Below are positions 1 to 5,219 of a DNA stretch of 14,257 nucleotides, piece by piece. Numbering within the stretch: the stretch's first letter is position 1; every line of letters begins with the position of its first letter. This DNA is from Oscillospiraceae bacterium (lineage in GTDB: Bacteria; Bacillota; Clostridia; Oscillospirales; Ruminococcaceae), in NCBI GenBank assembly GCA_031285945.1, contig JAITVF010000002.1:1-14257 (forward strand). Direction: 5' to 3'. The notes under the pieces were generated by a model. The model worked only from the letters and a program-made list of their open reading frames with translations. It searched no databases and was not told the DNA's origin. A program made the position numbers and the translations under genes.

Positions 1-205
1 GGTAATAAGCCCCGCCTGCCTCGACGATGACGAGAGACCCGGTGCCAAGCCTTGCCTGATCGATCACCCTGATGTACCGGCCCGTGCCGGCGGCGAATCC
101 GCCGGCCTTTCTGGCATACCAGCGGGTAGCGTGCCATGTCCCGGCCAGCATCAGCACAATAATGGCCAACGCACCCAGAAGGGTGACGACATCGCCTGGA
201 GTCAC
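1..205 (-). CDS. fliO: Flagellar biosynthesis protein FliO (FliZ in Bacillus), 5' part only
   Basis: Only the first 68 codons are visible; the gene runs off the left edge. FliO is a small membrane protein that helps assemble the FliP-FliQ-FliR export gate of the flagellar type III secretion system. The visible part has a short polar start (MTPGDVV), one membrane segment at about residues 8-21 (LLGALAIIVLMLAG), a basic linker, and then the start of the cytoplasmic beta domain (YIRVIDQARLGTGSLVIVEAGGAYY). That last stretch resembles the family pattern of a leucine/glycine turn followed by LVIVEVGG. The start is a GTG at 205-203, preceded by GAGGG at six-base spacing; the nearby ATG is in another frame. 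It lies 29 nt after cheY, the usual cheY-fliO order of Firmicute fla/che operons. Identification rests on position, topology and this short motif. Confidence 0.82.
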   Translation of the reverse strand, partial: MTPGDVVTLLGALAIIVLMLAGTWHATRWYARKAGGFAAGTGRYIRVIDQARLGTGSLVIVEAGGAYY

Positions 206-234
206 AAGCTTCCCTCATTTATGGTTCGGGCGGG

Positions 235-594
235 TTATCCGAGCACCGCCTTCATAGTTTTGGCTATACGGTCGGGCTTAAAGGGCTTGACTATAAAGTC
301 GAGCGCGCCCAGCTTTATGGCCTCAACCACCATAGCCTCCTGCCCCATGGCCGAGCACATGACGACCTTAGCGGCGGGATTAAGCTCCTTTATCGCCCGA
401 AGCGCCCCAATCCCGTCCAGGTTGGGCATGGTTACGTCGAGCATGACGAGGTCGGGGTTTATCTGCTGGTATTTCTCCACGGCTATAGCGCCGTCGGCCG
501 CCTCTTCAACGTCGTCGTAACCAAGCTTGTTGAGGGTGTCTTTGATCATCATGCGCATAAAAGCCGCATCGTCCACCACAAGGATTTTGCTCAT
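235..594 (-). CDS. cheY: Chemotaxis response regulator CheY
   Basis: Single-domain receiver of 119 residues that carries the phosphoryl signal from CheA to the flagellar switch. All receiver landmarks are present: acidic pocket D8/D9 (ILVVDDAAFMR), phosphoacceptor D53 (LVMLDVTMPNLDG), switch S81 (VVMCSAMGQ) and invariant K103 (FIVKPF). There is no output domain. An in-frame GTG lies five codons upstream, but it overlaps the ribosome site AGGTGG, so the ATG at 594 (MSKILVVDD) is chosen; this also matches family length. It sits 51 nt after fliY. Its neighbours FliM, which carries a CheY-P docking motif, and FliY, which carries CheC phosphatase motifs, are respectively its expected target and its expected dephosphorylating partner. 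In Bacillus, CheY-P promotes counter-clockwise rotation; whether that holds here is unknown. Confidence 0.95.
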   Translation of the reverse strand: MSKILVVDDAAFMRMMIKDTLNKLGYDDVEEAADGAIAVEKYQQINPDLVMLDVTMPNLDGIGALRAIKELNPAAKVVMCSAMGQEAMVVEAIKLGALDFIVKPFKPDRIAKTMKAVLG

Positions 595-645
595 AAGAGA
601 TTGCACCACCTAATCATTTTTGCTGATGTATATACAGTGAGCTTC

Positions 646-1881
646 TTAAACCGGTGAGAGGGAATCGCGCGCCTTGAGGATTTCGGTAATGCGGATCGAG
701 AAATTGTCGTCCACCACCACCACGTCGCCCCGGGCGACCATCTGCCCGTTTACTATAACGTCAACCTGGCTGCCCGCCTGCTTGTCGAGCTCCACAATCG
801 TGCCCTGGCCGAACTCGAGAATTTCCTTTATCTTGCGCCTTGTTCTGCCCAACTCCACCGTTACGGTGACCGGCACGTTCATAACGAGATCCAGGTTGTG
901 GGGCTGATCCGTAACGCCGGAGTTATCGGCGAAATCGTTGAACGCGTAGTTCTTTACAAGAACGGGGTCGGCGGTCTGAGGCGGCGGCCAGCCGCCGTAG
1001 GCGGGTGGCTGAGGATAGGGCGGATATGGGTAGGGCGGCGGATACGCCGCTGCCGGTGGTCCCGCGGGGTAGCCGGGGGGGGCCATGGGCGGCGCGGCCG
1101 GAACAGGCTGGTAGGGCGGCGCCTGATACGCGGGCGGAGAGGCCGGCGGCGCCTGGTACGCAGGCGGAGAGGCCGGCGGCGGCGCCTGATACGCGGGCGG
1201 GGGCGGCGGGGCTGCGGCCGGCGCGGGCGCAGGGGCCGCGGGCTCCGGCGATGAGACCGGATCGGAGTCGGAATCAAAGTTTAAGGATACGGCGATAATC
1301 TCTTTGGCGAGGCCGATATCCATAACGCTGATAAACTCGCTGTCGAGAATGGTGTCGATGCTCAGGGTAAACTTTATGGTGAGCAGGTTCTGCTCGTTGG
1401 GCAGATGCTCCTCCTTAAAGCTGCCCCATTCCTCAATGGGCACGGTTATGGGGGTGGAGATGTTGATGGACCGGCCTAAAAAGCAGCTGAGCACGGTAGC
1501 CGAGGAGCCCATCATCTGATTCATCAGCTCGCAGATAGCCGACTTGGCCATCTCGTCTAAGACGTAGTCCTCGGGCAGCTCCGACTGCATCATCTGCGAG
1601 AGGATTTTTATGGCGTCCGACTGGCGCAGCAGCAGGATATTTGAGCCGGAGATACCCTCAACATACTGTATTTCCACCGCGATTGCCGGCTCAAGAACCT
1701 TTATCTCAAAGGTTTCGAAATCCACAACGTTTACAATCGGGGTGGTTATGCTTACCTTGTTATCCAGAAGGGTGGAGGCGGCTGTAGCGGCGGAACCCAT
1801 GCTGATGTTCATGATTTCGCCTATGGTATCCACTTCAAGTGTAGAGAAGATCTCATCGTTCATGCTTGCATCCCCACTCAT
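646..1881 (-). CDS. fliY: Flagellar motor switch phosphatase FliY (CheC-like + FliN domain)
   Basis: C-ring switch protein of 411 residues that combines a CheC-type CheY-P phosphatase with a FliN-type rotor domain. The CheC-like region (about 10-203) holds both phosphatase motifs: D18-x3-E22-x2-N25 (DTIGEIMN) and S114-x3-E118-x2-N121 (SAICELMN). Residues 211-304 are a Pro/Ala/Tyr/Gln linker with repeats of AYQAPPASPP. The C-terminal SpoA/FliN domain spans about 328-405 (DLVMNVPVTVTVELGR, then ILEFGQGTIVELDKQAG and VARGDVVVVDD). The start at 1881 has AGGA nine bases upstream. An ATG at 1863 (MNDEIF), with GGGG upstream, is also possible and would remove six residues. Unlike Bacillus FliY, I see no N-terminal EIDALL-type CheY-P binding peptide; the protein begins almost directly with the CheC domain. 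It lies 36 nt after fliM. Confidence 0.93.
   Translation of the reverse strand: MSGDASMNDEIFSTLEVDTIGEIMNISMGSAATAASTLLDNKVSITTPIVNVVDFETFEIKVLEPAIAVEIQYVEGISGSNILLLRQSDAIKILSQMMQSELPEDYVLDEMAKSAICELMNQMMGSSATVLSCFLGRSINISTPITVPIEEWGSFKEEHLPNEQNLLTIKFTLSIDTILDSEFISVMDIGLAKEIIAVSLNFDSDSDPVSSPEPAAPAPAPAAAPPPPPAYQAPPPASPPAYQAPPASPPAYQAPPYQPVPAAPPMAPPGYPAGPPAAAYPPPYPYPPYPQPPAYGGWPPPQTADPVLVKNYAFNDFADNSGVTDQPHNLDLVMNVPVTVTVELGRTRRKIKEILEFGQGTIVELDKQAGSQVDVIVNGQMVARGDVVVVDDNFSIRITEILKARDSLSPV
1121..1200 (-). repeat. Tandem ~30-bp repeat encoding the FliY AYQAPPASPP linker
   Basis: Two near-identical units (1121-1150 and 1151-1183) and a partial third (1184-1200) start with GCCTGATACGCGGGCGG on the plus strand. 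The period is 30 bp, then 33 bp because of one extra GGC. Read on the minus strand, each unit encodes AYQAPPASPP or AYQAPPPASPP. The units differ by only a few bases (for example TGATACGCGG against TGGTACGCAG), which suggests fairly recent copying by slippage or recombination. It lies wholly inside fliY and keeps the reading frame. Confidence 0.85.
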
Positions 1882-1917
1882 CGTTAGTTATCCTGCGCCT
1901 TCACAGGCCCCGCAGGC

Positions 1918-2907
1918 TCACAGCACTTCCAGGACCTGAAAAGCCTTCTTGCTCCGCTGCACGCCTATCTTCCCATGGAACCATGGCGATTCGCCGACCG
2001 TCAGGTCAACCAGGGAGCCCACCGGCTTATCGAGCTGAAGCACGTCGCCCACGCCGAGATATAAAACATCCCCCAGGGTAATCTGAGTCTGGCCTATTAC
2101 GCAGCGCATTTCGAGATCGCTCTCGCTCAGGTATTCCATCACCAGCTCCCGGCGCTCCCTGTCGCCCGCGGAGTTGATTCTTTTGAGATTGCGTATATTC
2201 TGGGAGTTGATCTTTTTAAGCATTTCCTCCAGGCAGACGGCCGGCACGCAGATGCTTATCGCGCCCGTTATATCCTTGATGCTGGCGTCCAGCATGAGTA
2301 TAACCACGGTTTCGTCCGCGCTGATGGACTGTATAAGGCGGGAGTTTGTCTCGAGCTTGCGAAAGAGGGCGTCCACCTCGAAATAGTTGGACCACGAGTC
2401 GGACATTTGGGGAAAAACGCCCTTGAACATGTTTTCCATCAGGGACATTTCAATCTCGGTAAAGTCTCGGTCAACCTCAAGCCCGTCCCCCGAGCCGCCG
2501 AGAAGCCGCTCGATTATAACAAAGGCTATGGGCTTGGAGATATCCATAATAATGGTGTTGTTTTCCTCGCCGGCGCCGGAAAAACGCAGCTCCCCCTGGG
2601 CCGACATTACGGTGTCGGGCAGGGCGTTGTTAAACTCAGAGTAGCGCTGCTCCTCGATATTAACGCATTCTATATTCACATAGAGCCGCAGCATGGCGGT
2701 CAGGTACGAGGAAAGAAGCCTCGAATAATTTTCGTACACGCTGCTCACTATTTTAAGCTGCTCCTTGGTAAAGCGCTTGGGTGAGCGGAAATCGTACTCC
2801 TTAACCTTTTTGGCGGCAGCGTCCTCATGGGCTTCTTCTATATCCATAGCGCCGGAGGTGAGTGAATTGAGCAGATCGTCAATCTGGCTTTGCGAAAGTA
2901 CTTCCAC
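1918..2907 (-). CDS. fliM: Flagellar motor switch protein FliM
   Basis: Middle layer of the C-ring, 329 residues, linking FliG to FliN/FliY and binding CheY-P. The N-terminal CheY-P docking peptide is intact at about 4-16 (LSQSQIDDLLNSL). The CheC-like middle domain follows at about 40-230, with the FliG-contact loop as GGSGDG (137-142). The C-terminal SpoA domain occupies about 255-329 (ITLGDVLYLGVGDVLQLDKPVGS). The start is a GTG at 2907, with the purine-rich ribosome site GGGGGGAG five bases upstream. The stop is 36 nt before fliY. Upstream is a 146-nt gap to motB holding an extended -10 promoter candidate, in the place where many relatives carry fliL. Length and all domains are normal. 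Confidence 0.96.
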   Translation of the reverse strand: MEVLSQSQIDDLLNSLTSGAMDIEEAHEDAAAKKVKEYDFRSPKRFTKEQLKIVSSVYENYSRLLSSYLTAMLRLYVNIECVNIEEQRYSEFNNALPDTVMSAQGELRFSGAGEENNTIIMDISKPIAFVIIERLLGGSGDGLEVDRDFTEIEMSLMENMFKGVFPQMSDSWSNYFEVDALFRKLETNSRLIQSISADETVVILMLDASIKDITGAISICVPAVCLEEMLKKINSQNIRNLKRINSAGDRERRELVMEYLSESDLEMRCVIGQTQITLGDVLYLGVGDVLQLDKPVGSLVDLTVGESPWFHGKIGVQRSKKAFQVLEVL

Positions 2908-3012
2908 TTAATCTCCCCCCAATGCCTAGCGCCCTAAGCCGGCCGCGCCGCACAAGCTGCTTATATTGTGACTTAAATTAAAAAAAGAACGCACTCACAC
3001 GGCCCATCATAC

Positions 3013-3041
3013 AGTATATCACAAAAAGATCTGTTTTACCA
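3013..3041 (-). promoter_or_regulatory. Candidate extended -10 SigA promoter upstream of fliM
   Basis: On the minus strand TATACT (3018-3013) is preceded by TGA (3021-3019), giving an extended TGnTATACT element. At 17-bp spacing the -35 position is TGGTAA (3041-3036), which matches TTGACA at only three of six bases. A T-rich run (CTTTTTGT) lies in the spacer. It would start transcription about 100 nt before the fliM GTG and could give the switch/CheY part of the operon its own input. Prediction by eye only. Confidence 0.4.
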
Positions 3042-3053
3042 GAAAATTGGATG

Positions 3054-3830
3054 CTATTCGCGAAGGTTCTCGTAAATATTGTTTAATTCGTCCCTTATAA
3101 TACTTTCGGTGCTTATAAGAATTTCTACCCTGCGGTTGCGTGAACGTAGGGCAGGGTCGTTGTTATCAACTATTGGGACCTGCTTGCCGAATCCGGTCTG
3201 GATCATTTTGGAAGAATCAAGTCCTACATTTTCCTCAAAGTAAATTAGCACCGCGTTGGCGCGGTCGGCCGAGAGCCGCCAGTCGGAAACGGGGTAATCC
3301 TCCACCTCGGGAATAGCGGCGGTGTGGCCGTCAATTCTTATTACCTTAAGCTGATCCTGTATTGACTTTATACCCATTCCCACAAAGTTTAGTATTTCCA
3401 GATGCTCTGTTTTTAGTGTGGCACTATTTGGCTCAAAGAGCATATTGTCCATAAACTGAACGAAGACGTACCCCTCGCCCTGCGATACGTTAACCGAATC
3501 CTCCAGGCTGTGCGACTCGGCGTACTCGGTCAGCGCCTGAAAAATCGTATCAAGGTTGGCTTCTTCCGGCGATTCGGCGGGAAGGTCTGAGGGCGCGCCG
3601 CCCACCAGCCCCTCGCCGGTGGTGTCGCCGTCCGAAAAGAGTATAATCTGCTCGGAGGAGGAGCTCGAGCTCGCAAAAGCCTTTACCATCATATTAAACT
3701 TAGCCGAGTCAAGGGAGCTCATAGAGTAAAGCAGGATAAAAAACGTAAGCAGCAGGGTAACCATGTCGGCGTAGGTATTTAGCCATTCGCTGCCGCCGCC
3801 GCTTTCCTCCGCCTGTTTTCTTCTGGCCAA
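3054..3830 (-). CDS. motB: Flagellar stator protein MotB
   Basis: Peptidoglycan-anchoring half of the stator, 258 residues. A short basic N-terminus is followed by a single membrane helix (about 20-38) that begins with the ion-carrying aspartate D22 in YADMVTLLLTFF. A Ser/Glu-rich linker (about 54-95) leads to a periplasmic-type OmpA/MotB domain at about 118-240, with LFEPNSATLK, IDGHT (167-171), SADRA (187-191) and RSRNRRVEILI (229-239). The start is a TTG at 3830, supported by GAGGTG with seven bases between; an upstream GTG is in another frame. It lies 41 nt after motA, its obligate partner. Whether the pair uses protons or sodium cannot be settled from these residues. Confidence 0.95.
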   Translation of the reverse strand: MARRKQAEESGGGSEWLNTYADMVTLLLTFFILLYSMSSLDSAKFNMMVKAFASSSSSSEQIILFSDGDTTGEGLVGGAPSDLPAESPEEANLDTIFQALTEYAESHSLEDSVNVSQGEGYVFVQFMDNMLFEPNSATLKTEHLEILNFVGMGIKSIQDQLKVIRIDGHTAAIPEVEDYPVSDWRLSADRANAVLIYFEENVGLDSSKMIQTGFGKQVPIVDNNDPALRSRNRRVEILISTESIIRDELNNIYENLRE

Positions 3831-3871
3831 ATCGGTTCACCTCATTACTAATTGCGCCGTATGCGGCGGGC

Positions 3872-4672
3872 TTATTCGACTCCCTGCTTGGCGGCGTGCT
3901 GCTCGCGCTGCCTGCGGGTAAGGTAGCCCATCAGCTTTTCGTTTATGTGGCGCGGGTTTTCGCCGGCCTGTATGGATATAATGCCCTCGATGATGATCTC
4001 CTTGCAGAGCATCTCCTCGTTATGGGCTATGCGCAGCTGGTTGGCTATGGGCATAAACACTACGTTGGCGAGCATTGAGCCGTAAAATGTGGTAATCAGC
4101 GCAATGGCCATGTTTGCGGCAAGGGTCTGGGCGCCGCCCTCTTCTTCAAAGTCCATGCCGGCGAGCATGTTTATCAGCCCGATAAGGGTGCCGATCATAC
4201 CAAAGCCGGGGGCAAGGGCCGCGCCCTTATCGTAGAGATTCCAGCAGGTAGAGTGGCGGGCCTCGATGTTGCCGATCTCGTTATCGAGCTGATCGCGCAC
4301 CTTGTCGGGCTCCATGGCGTCGACAATAAGCATGACCGAATCGCGCAGGAAAGGGTCCTCAAACTCGGCTACCCTGTCCTCCAGGGCGAGAAGCCCCTTT
4401 TTGCGCGCCTCCTGAGAGAGGTCGGTCATTGTATCGATATAATAGATAGGATCCCATTTCTGCTTCCCCAGCCCCAAAAGAATGGGAAAATGCTGGAACA
4501 TCTTGAGAAAATCCCGCAGAGGAAAGCTCGCGAACAGGGTCGCGAGGGTTCCGCCGATGGTGATAATAACGCTGGCCATATCCCAAAAGGACATAAGATC
4601 GCCGGAATCCAAAATCCCCCAGACGACGAGGCCGAACGCGACCGCCAATCCGATGACAAACGATATGTTCAT
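3872..4672 (-). CDS. motA: Flagellar stator protein MotA
   Basis: Membrane half of the stator, 266 residues, which couples ion flow to FliG. Four membrane segments are visible at about 2-22, 31-50, 148-172 and 182-207. A large cytoplasmic loop (about 51-147) should hold the charged residues that contact FliG. The conserved proline of the third segment is P155 in DKGAALAPGFGMIGTLIGL. The C-terminal cytoplasmic tail is rich in Arg/Gln/Glu. The ATG at 4672 has GGGGGA ten bases upstream. It follows flbD/swrD by 77 nt and precedes motB by 41 nt. Length and motifs are typical of the MotA/TolQ/ExbB family. Confidence 0.95.
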   Translation of the reverse strand: MNISFVIGLAVAFGLVVWGILDSGDLMSFWDMASVIITIGGTLATLFASFPLRDFLKMFQHFPILLGLGKQKWDPIYYIDTMTDLSQEARKKGLLALEDRVAEFEDPFLRDSVMLIVDAMEPDKVRDQLDNEIGNIEARHSTCWNLYDKGAALAPGFGMIGTLIGLINMLAGMDFEEEGGAQTLAANMAIALITTFYGSMLANVVFMPIANQLRIAHNEEMLCKEIIIEGIISIQAGENPRHINEKLMGYLTRRQREQHAAKQGVE

Positions 4673-4749
4673 ACTTTATCTATCCCCCGTACCCCTTGAG
4701 GGTGATGGTGATACCGGCGCGCAGCCGGGCAAAACTGGTGCTAAAACGC

Positions 4750-4935
4750 TCAGGGCAGCAAAAGCCCGCGCTTAAATGTAAGCGCCTTTTCTACCACGTC
4801 CCCCGGCGACTCCTCTACTAACACGAGCTTGCCGTTGCGCAGGGTTATAACGGTATCGGGCGTGGACTCGATAGTTTCGATAAGATCGGCGTTTAAAAAA
4901 AACTTCTTTTTGTTGAGCTTTGTAAGTTCGATCAT
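4750..4935 (-). CDS. flbD: FlbD/SwrD family flagellar protein
   Basis: Small protein of 61 residues beginning MIELTKLNKKKFFLNADLIETIE, with TPDTVITLRNGKLVLVEES following. This is the FlbD pattern (initial MI.LT.LNG-like segment, N..LIE.IE, TPDT.I.L..G). The Bacillus subtilis homologue SwrD (YlzI) raises torque of flagellar motors, which fits its place directly before motA. It is unrelated to the Caulobacter transcription factor also named FlbD. The common LNG is LNK here. The ATG at 4935 is preceded by GAGGTG at nine-base spacing; an in-frame GTG at 4947 overlaps that ribosome site and is rejected as the start. It lies 284 nt downstream of flgE, separated by a block of inverted repeats. Confidence 0.9.
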   Translation of the reverse strand: MIELTKLNKKKFFLNADLIETIESTPDTVITLRNGKLVLVEESPGDVVEKALTFKRGLLLP

Positions 4936-4985
4936 AAGGCTTTGCACCTCGCATAAATTCGATCGTTAACAGGGCGGAGGATAAT

Positions 4986-5040
4986 GCTATAGCAATTGTA
5001 AGAAATGAGCGGAAAAAGTCTTATCTACAATTGCTATAGC
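4986..5040. repeat. Inverted repeat 1, 15-bp perfect arms, in the flgE-flbD gap
   Basis: GCTATAGCAATTGTA (4986-5000) and its exact complement TACAATTGCTATAGC (5026-5040) flank a 25-nt centre. AGA (5001-5003) and TCT (5020-5022) could extend the stem across a four-base bulge. It is AT-rich, unlike its GC-rich neighbours. There is no U-run after it on the transcribed strand, so it is not a standard terminator. Confidence 0.9.
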
Positions 5041-5046
5041 GGGCAT

Positions 5047-5092
5047 GGCTATCCGGCTCGCCACCTGCGGGTGGCAACCGCCGGATATGGCC
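5047..5092. repeat. Inverted repeat 2, nested GC-rich hairpin
   Basis: The outer arms TATCCGGC (5050-5057) and GCCGGATA (5080-5087) pair perfectly, with GGC/GCC (5047-5049, 5090-5092) beyond a two-base bulge. The inner arms GCCACC (5060-5065) and GGTGGC (5070-5075) enclose a TGCG tetraloop. The result is a compact two-tier hairpin directly beside repeats 1 and 3. Confidence 0.85.
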
Positions 5093-5156
5093 GATAGAGC
5101 AATGCGCGCCATACGGCATCGAATTTCCGGTTATTTTGGCGCATTGCTCTGAATCG
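5092..5156. repeat. Inverted repeat 3, 12-bp perfect arms
   Basis: AGAGCAATGCGC (5096-5107) and GCGCATTGCTCT (5139-5150) are exact complements around a 31-nt centre. CGAT (5092-5095) and ATCG (5153-5156) extend the stem past a GA bulge, and GCCA/TGGC can pair just inside in an alternative register. It shares the core AGCAAT with repeat 1. Confidence 0.88.
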
Positions 5157-5162
5157 CAACAG

Positions 5163-5207
5163 CCCGCCGCGGCGGGGGATAAGTTACTGTTCCCCCGTCG
5201 CGGTGGG
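5163..5207. repeat. Inverted repeat 4, 17-bp GC-rich stem just after flgE
   Basis: CCCGCCGCGGCGGGGGA (5163-5179) pairs with TCCCCCGTCGCGGTGGG (5191-5207) around an 11-nt loop. The pairing is complete for plus-strand RNA if two G-U wobbles are allowed; minus-strand RNA has two A-C mismatches. It begins 13 nt after the flgE stop. On the minus strand it lacks a following U-run, while on the plus strand TTTATTT follows. It may protect the 3' end of flgE mRNA or stop antisense transcripts. Confidence 0.85.
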
Positions 5208-5219
5208 TTTATTTAAAAA

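Noticed and set aside
898..1298. Long Arg/Gly-rich open frames on both other frames opposite the FliY linker
   Set aside because: They arise from the GC-rich repeat that encodes the Pro/Ala linker. Their composition is skewed, they lack ribosome sites, and fliY is clearly the coding frame.
2974..2990. Run of seven T on the coding strand in the motB-fliM gap as a terminator
   Set aside because: No convincing hairpin precedes it; GCCGTGTGAGTGCG does not fold into a stable stem.
2978..3010. Ten-codon frame (MMGRVSAFFF) in the motB-fliM gap as a fliL remnant or peptide
   Set aside because: It is too short, has no ribosome site, and shows no FliL features.
4693..4730. CCGGC-TGCGC-GCCGG hairpin between flbD and motA
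   Set aside because: A five-bp stem with no U-run and no nearby promoter; I see no support for a regulatory role.
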